Positions 1-7,557 of a DNA stretch of 64,000 nucleotides are shown here, piece after piece (position 1 is the stretch's first letter; every line of letters starts with the position of its first letter). Position numbers and translations under genes: made by a program. The stretch lies in the NCBI GenBank assembly GCA_910583555.1, contig CAJTXO010000012.1:56438-120437 (forward strand), read 5' to 3'. The stretch comes from an uncultured Eubacterium sp. Its GTDB lineage: Bacteria; Bacillota; Clostridia; Lachnospirales; Lachnospiraceae. The notes below the pieces were generated by a model that saw only the letters and a list, made by a program, of their open reading frames with translations, did not search any database and was not told the origin of the DNA.

Positions 1-1692
1 GGTTCCAAATACCGGGGCGAATTTGAGGAGAGGATCAAGCGCTCCGTCAGGGAAGCGGTCGCCTCTGGGGATGTTATTTTGTTTATCGACGAACTCCATA
101 CGGTGATTGGCGCAGGCGGAGCGGAAGGGGCACTCGATGCCTCGAATATATTAAAGCCGTCATTGTCGCGCGGAGAGTTACAGGTGATCGGCGCCACTAC
201 GCTGAATGAATACCGGAAACGGATCGAGAAGGATGCCGCCCTCGAACGCCGGTTCCAGAAGGTTGTGATCGGGGAGCCCACCGTCGTGCAGACGGTCGGC
301 ATGCTCAAAGGTCTCAGGGACCGGTATGAGAGATTTCACGGCATCGAGATCAGCGACGGCGCGCTGGAAGCGGCGGCAAAACTTTCCGACCGCTATATTA
401 ACGACCGTTTTCTGCCTGATAAGGCCATTGATCTGGTGGATGAGGCATCCGCCAAACTGCGCCTGATGCGGATCGTCAAAAAGGATGAGGCGATGGGCAA
501 ACTGGAAGAGCGGGTGGCGGAACTCGAGGCAGAGAAAGAGCGGGCGCTCGTCAAGGGGGATATGGATCTGGTCTTTTCCATCCTATTTGAGGAAACGGCG
601 GCCAGAGAAGAACTGGAGGCTGAGCAGAAGCGGTGGCAGAAAAAGCGGAAGAGTAAGGAAACGACCTTGTCGGAGCAGCACATCGCCGAACTCGTGGCAA
701 AGTGGACGAAAATACCGGTCAGCCGTCTGGAAAAAGACGAGACGAAGCGCTTAAAGAAGCTGGAGCAGATCCTGCATGAGCGCGTGGTCGGGCAGGATGA
801 GGCGGTCACGGCCGTGGCGCGGGCGGTGCGGCGCGGGCGGGTCGGCCTGAAAGATCCGAAGCGGCCCATTGGTTCCTTTTTGTTCCTGGGGCCTACCGGC
901 GTCGGGAAGACAGAACTGTCGAAAGCGCTGGCCGAAGCCGTTTTCGGTTCGGAAAAAGATATCATACGCGTGGATATGTCGGAATATATGGAAAAGCAGA
1001 GCGTGTCCAAAATGGTAGGTTCCCCGCCGGGTTATGTCGGTTATGAAGAGGGCGGACAGCTCAGCGAAAAGGTGCGCCGTAAACCGTATTCGGTACTGCT
1101 TTTTGACGAGGTCGAGAAAGCACACCCGGATGTATTCAACATGCTTTTGCAGATTTTGGAGGACGGCCATCTGACGGACGCCCACGGCCGGACCGTTGAT
1201 TTTAAAAATACCATTATCATATTGACATCGAACGCCGGTGCCAACCGCATCATTTCCCCGAAGACGATGGGATTTTTGCGGCAGGAGGACAGGGAGCAGG
1301 AGCACAAGCGCATGAAAGAGGGCGTGATGGAAGAGGTAAAGCGTGTCTTCAAGCCGGAGTTTATCAACCGTATCGACGAGATGATCGTATTCCACGCGCT
1401 GACGAAGAGTGACATATTCCTGATCGCGAAAAATATGCTCGAGAACTTTAAACAGCGCGTGCAGGCGCAGATGGAATTGTCGATCCAGTACAGCCGAAAT
1501 GTGGTACAGTACGTGGCCGACCAGGGGTTTGATAAGGACTATGGAGCCAGGCCGCTGCGCCGGACGATCCAGAATAAGATCGAGGACGCTATTGCGGAAG
1601 AGGTCGTAGCGGGGAAGATTTCCATCGGCGACAGCGTGAAGATCGGCGTCAAAGAGGGAAAGGTTTTTGTCCAAAAAAACATAAAAAAATGA
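1..1692 (+). CDS. clpC: ClpC-type AAA+ unfoldase, 5' end missing
   Basis: ATP-dependent Clp unfoldase that feeds substrates to ClpP or refolds them in the cytoplasm. The frame is open from base 1, so about 563 C-terminal residues are present and the N-domain and first Walker A lie outside the window. Seen here: first-ring Walker B (FIDELH), a charged coiled middle region around residues 160-215 resembling the ClpC UVR/M-domain, second-ring Walker A (GPTGVGKT), second Walker B (LLFDEVEKAH) and the C-terminal D2-small domain (DYGARPLRRTIQ). The short middle region argues for ClpC rather than ClpB. The next genes are a conserved small protein and radA, a common clostridial order. Confidence 0.95.
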   Translation, partial: GSKYRGEFEERIKRSVREAVASGDVILFIDELHTVIGAGGAEGALDASNILKPSLSRGELQVIGATTLNEYRKRIEKDAALERRFQKVVIGEPTVVQTVGMLKGLRDRYERFHGIEISDGALEAAAKLSDRYINDRFLPDKAIDLVDEASAKLRLMRIVKKDEAMGKLEERVAELEAEKERALVKGDMDLVFSILFEETAAREELEAEQKRWQKKRKSKETTLSEQHIAELVAKWTKIPVSRLEKDETKRLKKLEQILHERVVGQDEAVTAVARAVRRGRVGLKDPKRPIGSFLFLGPTGVGKTELSKALAEAVFGSEKDIIRVDMSEYMEKQSVSKMVGSPPGYVGYEEGGQLSEKVRRKPYSVLLFDEVEKAHPDVFNMLLQILEDGHLTDAHGRTVDFKNTIIILTSNAGANRIISPKTMGFLRQEDREQEHKRMKEGVMEEVKRVFKPEFINRIDEMIVFHALTKSDIFLIAKNMLENFKQRVQAQMELSIQYSRNVVQYVADQGFDKDYGARPLRRTIQNKIEDAIAEEVVAGKISIGDSVKIGVKEGKVFVQKNIKK

Positions 1693-1768
1693 TGGCAATA
1701 TAGAGTGACTTTTGATATAATTGAGTTAAGGAACGAATCGTATATAAGAAACTAAGGAGGACGCTGGC

Positions 1769-2185
1769 ATGAGTGTTGTAGAGCAATTGATTCGTAGAGA
1801 GGATAATGGGTCACTGAGTTTTGGAAACTATCTTTTGCAGACCAAAACGAAGAAATCTGACTTTGAGTACGAGGGGGACCTGTACAAGGTCAAAACGTTT
1901 CAGGAGATTACGAAGCTGGAGAAAAACGGTATTTTTGTCTATGAATCGGTACCGGGAAGCACGGTTACGGATTTTACTGCCGATGGAACGGAAGTGTCGT
2001 TCTCGGTCGAAGCGGCAAAAGACATCGGATTTACTCTGGAGCTTGAACCGTCACAGGAATATAAAGTATTTTTGGATGATGTGGAGCTTGGAACGATGAA
2101 AACGAATCTGGGTGGAAAACTCAACGTGAGCATTGAACTGGATGAGGGGAAAAAGGCGGCTGTCAAAGTAGTGAAATGCAGCTAA
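1769..2185 (+). CDS. Conserved 138-residue Lachnospiraceae protein of unknown function
   Basis: Soluble acidic protein with no signal peptide or membrane segment. AAGGAGG sits 9 bases before the ATG. The N-terminus (MSVVEQLIRREDNGSLSFGN) and the stretch DLYKVKTFQEITKLEKNG look strongly conserved by my recollection of relatives. The C-terminal half is beta-rich (VFLDDVELGTMKTNLGGKL), like a small beta-sandwich. From memory, relatives in this family carry the database name endosialidase, but nothing here resembles a sialidase active site, so I would not transfer that function. It sits between clpC and radA, and may share the clpC transcript. Confidence 0.8.
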   Translation: MSVVEQLIRREDNGSLSFGNYLLQTKTKKSDFEYEGDLYKVKTFQEITKLEKNGIFVYESVPGSTVTDFTADGTEVSFSVEAAKDIGFTLELEPSQEYKVFLDDVELGTMKTNLGGKLNVSIELDEGKKAAVKVVKCS

Positions 2186-2294
2186 TACAGTGAACATAGC
2201 CGTGAGTGCGGCGTCAATTCCTGCCGGGACATCGGAGACGGGCAGGGATTGGCGCCGTTATCGTTTTAGGGCGGAAAGGGAATGTAACAGGCAA

Positions 2295-3683
2295 ATGGCA
2301 AAAGCAAAAACATTATTTTATTGTAGTGAGTGTGGGACGGAGACAAGTAAATGGCAGGGACAATGCCCCGGCTGCGGCCAGTGGAATACGCTGGTCGAGG
2401 CGCCTGCCGCGGTGTCGTCTTCAGGAAAACGAAAAGCGGTAGTGCCAGCGGCGCAGACGGTGGAGCCTGCCCGCATGAAGGACATCGCGATCGGGGACGA
2501 GCGCCGGCTTTTGACGGGCATCGCCGAACTTGACCGCGTGCTGGGCGGCGGGATCGTGGCCGGTTCGCTCGTGCTGGTCGGCGGGGATCCCGGAATCGGC
2601 AAGTCCACCCTGCTGCTCCAGATGTGCAAACAGCTGTCGGACAAAGGGGAAAAGGTACTCTACGTGTCGGGAGAGGAATCGCTGAAGCAGATCAAGCTCC
2701 GCGGCGATCGGATCGGGGAATTTTCCGACTCGATCTATCTTCTATCCGAGACGGCCATCACGCTGATTGATGCGGCCATCGGCAGGCTTCAGCCGAAGAT
2801 CGTCATCGTTGATTCGATTCAGACGATGTACGAGGAGAGCGTCGATGCCGCGCCCGGCAGTATGAGCCAGGTGCGGGAGATCACAGGAATCCTGCTCCGT
2901 ATCGCGAAGAGCAGGGGAATCAGCATTTTCATCGTCGGCCATGTGACGAAAGAGGGAAATGTGGCGGGTCCAAGAATGCTGGAACACATGGTGGATACCG
3001 TCTTGTATTTTGAGGGGGATGCGTCGGCGGCGTACCGTATCCTGCGCGGTGTCAAGAACCGTTTTGGCTCGACTAACGAGATCGGCGTCTTTGAGATGAA
3101 AGGAAAAGGTCTCGTGGAGGTGCAGAACCCTTCGGAGTATATGATCCAGGGCAAGCCGGTCGGTGAGTCCGGTTCCGTCGTGGCGTGCGCGATCGAGGGA
3201 AGCCGGTCTTTCATGATCGAAGTACAGGCGCTTGTCTGCCATACGTATTTCAATATGCCGAGGCGGACCGCCGCCGGCACGGATTATAACCGGGTCAATC
3301 TGCTGATCGCCGTGCTGGAAAAGAGGCTTGGCCTGCGGATGTCGGACAGTGACGCCTATGTCAATGTGGCCGGCGGGATGCGCATTACGGAGCCGGCGCT
3401 GGATCTGGCGATCATCGCGGCGCTCATCTCGAGCCAGAGCGGCAAAGTCATGGATGAGCACACGGTACTGTTTGGAGAGGTCGGCCTGGTCGGGGAGGTG
3501 CGCGCCGTGCCCCAGTGCGAAAAACGGGTCGCCGAGGCGCTCAAGACCGGCTACCGCACGTGTATCCTCCCGCTCGCGAATAAGCTGGCGATCGAAAAAA
3601 GCGGGAATCTGGACTTGTCCGGCATCAGTCTCGTCGGCATCCGGAATATAAGAGAAATCGTAGAGAGAAAGGAATGGTCATAA
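2295..3683 (+). CDS. radA: DNA repair protein RadA (Sms)
   Basis: RecA-like ATPase that promotes branch migration during recombinational repair. From the ATG at 2295 the protein has 462 residues, close to the family norm. A start at 2190 would add 35 residues lacking family character. Order: N-terminal zinc finger (CSECG...CPGCGQW), Walker A (GGDPGIGKST), Walker B region (IVIVDSIQT), the RadA-specific KNRFGSTNEIG motif, and a C-terminal Lon-protease-like fold (DLAIIAALISS...LFGEVGLVGEVR). It ends directly against the ATG of the following membrane protein gene, implying co-transcription. Confidence 0.95.
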   Translation: MAKAKTLFYCSECGTETSKWQGQCPGCGQWNTLVEAPAAVSSSGKRKAVVPAAQTVEPARMKDIAIGDERRLLTGIAELDRVLGGGIVAGSLVLVGGDPGIGKSTLLLQMCKQLSDKGEKVLYVSGEESLKQIKLRGDRIGEFSDSIYLLSETAITLIDAAIGRLQPKIVIVDSIQTMYEESVDAAPGSMSQVREITGILLRIAKSRGISIFIVGHVTKEGNVAGPRMLEHMVDTVLYFEGDASAAYRILRGVKNRFGSTNEIGVFEMKGKGLVEVQNPSEYMIQGKPVGESGSVVACAIEGSRSFMIEVQALVCHTYFNMPRRTAAGTDYNRVNLLIAVLEKRLGLRMSDSDAYVNVAGGMRITEPALDLAIIAALISSQSGKVMDEHTVLFGEVGLVGEVRAVPQCEKRVAEALKTGYRTCILPLANKLAIEKSGNLDLSGISLVGIRNIREIVERKEWS

Positions 3684-4160
3684 ATGAACCTGAATGAAAA
3701 GATCAAAGAGAAGATGACGCCTGGCGTCTGCATGCTGGCGGGAGGCGTACTCATGCTTGCCGGTATCGTTTGGCAGCTGTGTTCGCAGAAGGCGCTTGAT
3801 ATGTACGCGTTTTATCTGATGTCAGCTGCCGTATTTTGTTTTACGAGCGTGATCGTGCCCAAACTGGCAAAAGCGCCTGTGAATCCGATGTTATACGTAG
3901 TGGGGCACCTGGTACTCCTTATCATAGGATTTGCCGTTACCGGATCCGACCAGTTGACGGGAACGGCGCTGTTTGGATTTTGGGCGGTGTGCCTGATCGC
4001 GGTGTGGATACTGAACGCGCTTCTTTTGCCATGTGAGGGCGCGGCAAAACGGATCGTGATGGGATTTGTATCGATGATTTTGAATGTGATACTGATCGGA
4101 GTCGTATTTATGATCCCGGTGCTGATCGCAGCTTTCTTTCCTCGTACGAGTCAGGTATAA
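3684..4160 (+). CDS. Small integral membrane protein, unknown function
   Basis: 158 residues with about four or five hydrophobic helices (around 12-32, 42-58, 68-88, 98-115 and 128-150). No signal peptide, catalytic motif or recognised domain. The ATG follows the radA stop codon without a gap, so it is translationally coupled to radA. Its stop lies 9 bases from the end of the convergent Abi gene, leaving no room for a separate terminator. Confidence 0.7.
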   Translation: MNLNEKIKEKMTPGVCMLAGGVLMLAGIVWQLCSQKALDMYAFYLMSAAVFCFTSVIVPKLAKAPVNPMLYVVGHLVLLIIGFAVTGSDQLTGTALFGFWAVCLIAVWILNALLLPCEGAAKRIVMGFVSMILNVILIGVVFMIPVLIAAFFPRTSQV

Positions 4161-4169
4161 AACCAGGAG

Positions 4170-5093
4170 TCAATACACTTTTATTCGCAAAATGGACATC
4201 CAATTTGTTGGGAATCCCATTGTATGAAGTGTGTCCAACGATGGATTATAATTTTTTATGATTTTTTTTAAATCATAGTAAAACATGCGGAAATCTAATA
4301 TATCAAGAAGATATTTTAATGAAATTACGGTTGCAAACAAATCAGATTTGCCATAGTTATATAAAGTGCCCGTTTTGGGAATTCGTAGTTTTGTGTGGGC
4401 CTTACAGTCCATAATTGCGTTGCCATGCTGAACGTTGAATAGACGGTTCCCATGGGCACAGATATTACGTGTTTTGGTCAGGATGACTAGCATCTTACCC
4501 AATTCAGCACGTCCGATTTGATAAAAATCATTGCACACTAAAGTTTTGCAATGTCCTTTTAGATAGCGGTACATAGAGGTGATCTCACCAAGAGTCAGAT
4601 CGGTGGTTAGTACCCAAAGTGGAACATCATGATATAGTGATAAATGATGCTTTACCTGTTGGGATGCGTTTTTACCATATATTTTCTGGTTCATTTTTTT
4701 GTATAGAATGCGTATTTGATTTTGTTGTTTACCATAATCATAATTAGTGGGATTTTGGTAATCTGTCATACTGTTTCCGTACAAGTCTGAAAAGTGATAC
4801 GAGATAGAAGATTTAATGTTTTTTTCAACTATTAGAATATATTTCAGAAAAGCTGCTCTTAAATCGGCGTCAAAAAGATACATATGATGAATATCATTAA
4901 ATGTGGTGCCAGATATGTAATGGTTCGTAGCAGGATCTTTGAAAACTTCTTTGTATCCATTGATAAGTCCATAATAACCTATTTTGTTTAATATGTAGAT
5001 TGCCAGATTATTGTCTTCAATGTTCAGGTTCTGATTTTTTAAATGTTGGATTTGAGCTGTATAATCCATAAAAATATTTCTGCCAGCAGCCAT
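4170..5093 (-). CDS. Abi_2 (AbiD/AbiF) family HEPN abortive-infection protein
   Basis: Putative RNA-cleaving abortive-infection or toxin protein. Family marks: the N-terminal KIGYYGLINGYK segment; DADLRAAFLKYILIVEKNIKSS in the middle; WVLTTDLTLGEITSMY; and near residue 210 RNICAHGNRLFN, which contains the R-x4-H signature of HEPN ribonucleases (R and H of RNICAH). 307 residues is normal for Abi_2. The gene is more AT-rich than its neighbours, suggesting acquisition. A GGGGAGGGGAG ribosome site precedes the ATG. Upstream lie a consensus promoter and a compact two-hairpin RNA, the arrangement reported for AbiF loci, where a structured RNA is thought to restrain the toxin. Function in defence is inferred from the family. 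Confidence 0.88.
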   Translation of the reverse strand: MAAGRNIFMDYTAQIQHLKNQNLNIEDNNLAIYILNKIGYYGLINGYKEVFKDPATNHYISGTTFNDIHHMYLFDADLRAAFLKYILIVEKNIKSSISYHFSDLYGNSMTDYQNPTNYDYGKQQNQIRILYKKMNQKIYGKNASQQVKHHLSLYHDVPLWVLTTDLTLGEITSMYRYLKGHCKTLVCNDFYQIGRAELGKMLVILTKTRNICAHGNRLFNVQHGNAIMDCKAHTKLRIPKTGTLYNYGKSDLFATVISLKYLLDILDFRMFYYDLKKIIKNYNPSLDTLHTMGFPTNWMSILRIKVY

Positions 5094-5108
5094 AATCTCC
5101 CCTCCCCT

Positions 5109-5177
5109 AAAAACGAAACGGCCCCCGCAGGAGCCGCCCGGGTTACGGTCTTCTCAAGTTTCCGTAACTCATTCACT
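5109..5177 (-). ncRNA. Two-hairpin structured RNA upstream of the Abi gene (AbiF-RNA-like)
   Basis: Read on the minus strand from the predicted start near 5177. Hairpin 1 is a perfect 7-bp stem GTTACGG/CCGTAAC (5162-5168 with 5142-5148) around a 13-nt purine-rich loop. Hairpin 2 is CGGCTCC/GGGGCCG with loop TGCG (5119-5136) and one U-G pair. A U-rich tract (TTTCGTTTTT) ends at 5109, so hairpin 2 can act as an intrinsic terminator or attenuator 16 nt before the Abi ATG. I recall an RNA motif named AbiF described upstream of Abi_2 genes. The match is by layout, not by a covariance search. Confidence 0.65.
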
Positions 5178-5183
5178 GGTATT

Positions 5184-5212
5184 ACTATACAACAGAATTT
5201 GCATTTTGTCAA
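5184..5212 (-). promoter_or_regulatory. Sigma-A promoter of the Abi RNA and gene
   Basis: -35 TTGACA at 5212-5207, 17-bp spacer, -10 TATAGT at 5189-5184. It would start a transcript about 10 nt before hairpin 1 of the structured RNA. Confidence 0.8.
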
Positions 5213-5276
5213 ATAGAATCCAGCTGTTTAGTAGTATATTTCGCAAACGTAAAAATATACGCTTTATGATATTAAT

Positions 5277-6749
5277 TTAACCGATGATCCGTCTTGCGCA
5301 ATAAGGCGTCCGGTAATTCATGTTACTCGTCGTGATACCGGTGGTCGGGTTACTTGCGTGGACAACCCGGCCGCCGCCGATGCAGATGGCTACATGGTTG
5401 ATGCGTCCGTTTTTCGCGTAGAAGATCAGGTCTCCGGCTCGTGCGCTCGATACGCTGATCTTTTTCCCGACGCCGGCCTGTTCGCCCGATGTCCGGGGAA
5501 GGCTGATGCCGAACTTACGGAAGATCGCCTGTGAGAAGCCGGAGCAGTCGGTACCGTTTGTCAGGCTCGTGCCGCCGTATACGTACGGGTTGCCGACGAA
5601 CTGCAGGGCATAGGAGGCGATGGATGAGCCGTCGCCGCTTCCCACAACGGAGCCGGATGAATTGGAACTGCTGTCCTCGCCGGAATCGCCGGAGGATTTA
5701 TTGCTGCTGGAGCTGCTTCCGGAACTGCTCGATTTGTGCGAGGAACTGCCGGAACTACTGCCGCCCGAAGATTTATGTCCCGAACTGCCGCCACTGGAAC
5801 TGCTTCCGCCGGAGTTACCGCTGCTGGAACTGCCGCTATTAGAACTTCCGCCGCCGGAGTTGCTGCTATTGGAACTGCTTGAATTATTGGCGGCCTGCTG
5901 TCTCGCCTGCTCAGCTTCGGCCTCCGCCCTGGCTGCGGCTGCAGCTGCAGCTGCTTTCTTTCGCGCTTCCTCGCGTTCTTCCTCGATGGAAACGGCTTTT
6001 TTAAATTTTACAGTTATTTTGACAAATTCTTTGGAGACAAAACCTTTCGTGTCTCCGTCTACCATGATCTTGACCCATTCTTTGTCTTCGCGGATCACCT
6101 CGAAACTCTCTTCACCGGATACGAGGGTGAGTACGGCGCAGTCTGTGTTTTTGGCTTCGCGCACTTTCAGTGTTTCGGTGTTCACGGTCGCGATCTTCGT
6201 TCCGAACCGGTCGATCAGCTTTTCGGCACTGAAACCAATCGCTAAATATTCAGATTTTATGTATCCCTCTACCTGACCCGAGCGGATCTGAACCCAGTCG
6301 CCCACGGTTTTTATGATCTTGGCAGCACTTCCGCGGTAAAGTTTTCCGAGGATCTTGCTGTCCGTGTTCGGGTGTTTTCTTACATTGACGTAATCAGCGG
6401 CGATCGAAATACCGACATTATCATATTCGGATTTGGGTGCCGGTGTGGCTGTCGGTTCGGCCGGGGGCTGCGCCGCGGCGGCATCGCCGGAGACTGCTGA
6501 TTCTGCCGGCCCGCCGGCAGCGTTTGGATCGGTGGCAGCCGGTGCGGGGGCATCGGGAAATGCCACGATCGCTTCCGGGTCCGAGGCCGCGCCGGCCGAC
6601 TGGACATCGACGTATTGATTCAGTGTATAAGACATCCCAGCAAGTTCTGTTTCCGTACACATCGTCGTCATTGATGACGTGATGTAATTTCCAAACAGTC
6701 CGACCGATAATACGACGCCGGTACCGAGGAGTATTTTCCATTTATGCAT
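5277..6749 (-). CDS. Secreted SH3-SH3-NlpC/P60 peptidoglycan endopeptidase
   Basis: Cell-wall hydrolase predicted to cut gamma-D-Glu-diaminoacid or related peptide links. An N-terminal hydrophobic signal/anchor (residues 5-27) is followed by a Pro/Ala-rich stretch, two bacterial SH3 domains (about 110-172 and 185-246), an Ala/Glu/Arg helix (255-290), a long Ser/Gly spacer (about 290-375) and a C-terminal NlpC/P60 domain. Catalytic Cys is in TDCSGF, with His in NHVAICIG and a polar partner His in VVHASN. GGAGGGA precedes the ATG. The serine-rich spacer produces a long spurious open frame on the other strand. Confidence 0.93.
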   Translation of the reverse strand: MHKWKILLGTGVVLSVGLFGNYITSSMTTMCTETELAGMSYTLNQYVDVQSAGAASDPEAIVAFPDAPAPAATDPNAAGGPAESAVSGDAAAAQPPAEPTATPAPKSEYDNVGISIAADYVNVRKHPNTDSKILGKLYRGSAAKIIKTVGDWVQIRSGQVEGYIKSEYLAIGFSAEKLIDRFGTKIATVNTETLKVREAKNTDCAVLTLVSGEESFEVIREDKEWVKIMVDGDTKGFVSKEFVKITVKFKKAVSIEEEREEARKKAAAAAAAARAEAEAEQARQQAANNSSSSNSSNSGGGSSNSGSSSSGNSGGSSSSGGSSGHKSSGGSSSGSSSHKSSSSGSSSSSNKSSGDSGEDSSSNSSGSVVGSGDGSSIASYALQFVGNPYVYGGTSLTNGTDCSGFSQAIFRKFGISLPRTSGEQAGVGKKISVSSARAGDLIFYAKNGRINHVAICIGGGRVVHASNPTTGITTSNMNYRTPYCARRIIG

Positions 6750-6866
6750 GTTAGTCCCTCCAAAATGTGCTTCGCAATATAAAGTGCAAGGGTTAAATTA
6801 AGTATTTTTCTTAAAATCTAATGCAATCGTTAAAAAAATATTACAAAATTATTAAGACGTAAAATT

Positions 6867-6895
6867 AGTATATCAACATTGTGCCGCGTTGTCAA
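6867..6895 (-). promoter_or_regulatory. Promoter of the NlpC/P60 gene
   Basis: -35 TTGACA at 6895-6890, 17-bp spacer, -10 TATACT at 6872-6867, which leaves a leader of about 110 nt that is AT-rich. Confidence 0.75.
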
Positions 6896-6980
6896 GTGAA
6901 ATTAAAGTGTGTAAAAAATACCATATTTTCATCCTGAAGTTAAGTTGAGGACCGACAGGGACCCAGAGGACGCATGATGT

Positions 6981-7370
6981 TTACACGGTTCCTTTCTTTT
7001 CTACAATTGCCTCAATTTCGATCAGAACATCTTTGGGAAGGCGGGCAACCTCCACGCAGGAGCGGGCGGGAAAGTCTTGCGTAAAATATTTGGCGTAAAT
7101 ATCGTTTACCGCCGCGAAGTCGTCCATGTTCTTTATGAATACAGTCGTTTTTATCGTGTCCTCGATGCGGGCGCCCGAAGCATGGATCAGGGCGGCGAGA
7201 TTTCCCAGTGCCTGTTCCGCCTGCGCCTCGATCCCGCCAGTCACGAGTTCACCGGTGGAAGGGACGATCGGGATCACACCGGAAGTAAAAAGGAAACCGT
7301 TGATCTCGATGGCCTGGGAGTAGGGGCCGATTGCTGCCGGAGCGTCCGTCGTTGAAATGATTTTTTTCAT
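6981..7370 (-). CDS. ridA: RidA family (YjgF/UK114) imine/enamine deaminase
   Basis: Hydrolyses reactive 2-aminoacrylate and related enamines made by PLP enzymes. From the ATG at 7370 the product has 129 residues, the usual size. The frame continues upstream but without family sequence. Typical elements: STTDAPAAIGPYSQAI at the N-terminus, ARSCVEVARLPKDVLIEIEAI at the C-terminus with the active-site Arg, and IPIVPSTGELV. AAAGGTCAGG is upstream. It lies downstream of the GH43 gene but has its own promoter and is separated by a hairpin, so it is probably independently transcribed. Confidence 0.93.
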   Translation of the reverse strand: MKKIISTTDAPAAIGPYSQAIEINGFLFTSGVIPIVPSTGELVTGGIEAQAEQALGNLAALIHASGARIEDTIKTTVFIKNMDDFAAVNDIYAKYFTQDFPARSCVEVARLPKDVLIEIEAIVEKKGTV

Positions 7371-7401
7371 AGTGATAACCTGACCTTTCTTTTCTACAAA
7401 A

Positions 7402-7442
7402 TACGTTACTTTAATAATAACGTAGAGAACGCATTCCTTCAA
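7402..7442 (-). promoter_or_regulatory. ridA promoter with overlapping inverted repeat
   Basis: -35 TTGAAG (7442-7437), 17-bp spacer, -10 TATTAT (7419-7414). An inverted repeat TACGTTA/TAACGTA (7402-7408 and 7418-7424, 9-bp gap) covers the -10 and start region. Its position suggests an operator, but no regulator is known. Confidence 0.5.
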
Positions 7443-7468
7443 TGATATATTTGGAAAATGGATTGAAA

Positions 7469-7512
7469 TATCCCGCACAACAAGAGGGATGCCACTTGAT
7501 TCGTGCGGGATA
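7469..7512 (-). terminator. Hairpin after the GH43 gene
   Basis: Perfect 10-bp stem TATCCCGCAC/GTGCGGGATA with further CAAG/CTTG pairing inside, followed on the minus strand by only a short T run. Probable weak intrinsic terminator 46 nt after the GH43 stop. Confidence 0.5.
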
Positions 7513-7557
7513 GGTTGATACGGGATATTTTTTGACGGGAGTTTCCAGCAGAACATT

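Noticed and set aside
1769..2185. Endosialidase
   Set aside because: No sialidase repeat or catalytic residues; length and fold do not fit.
5620..6276. 218-codon Leu/Glu/Pro-rich frame opposite the NlpC/P60 gene
   Set aside because: Reverse reading of the Ser/Gly linker codons.
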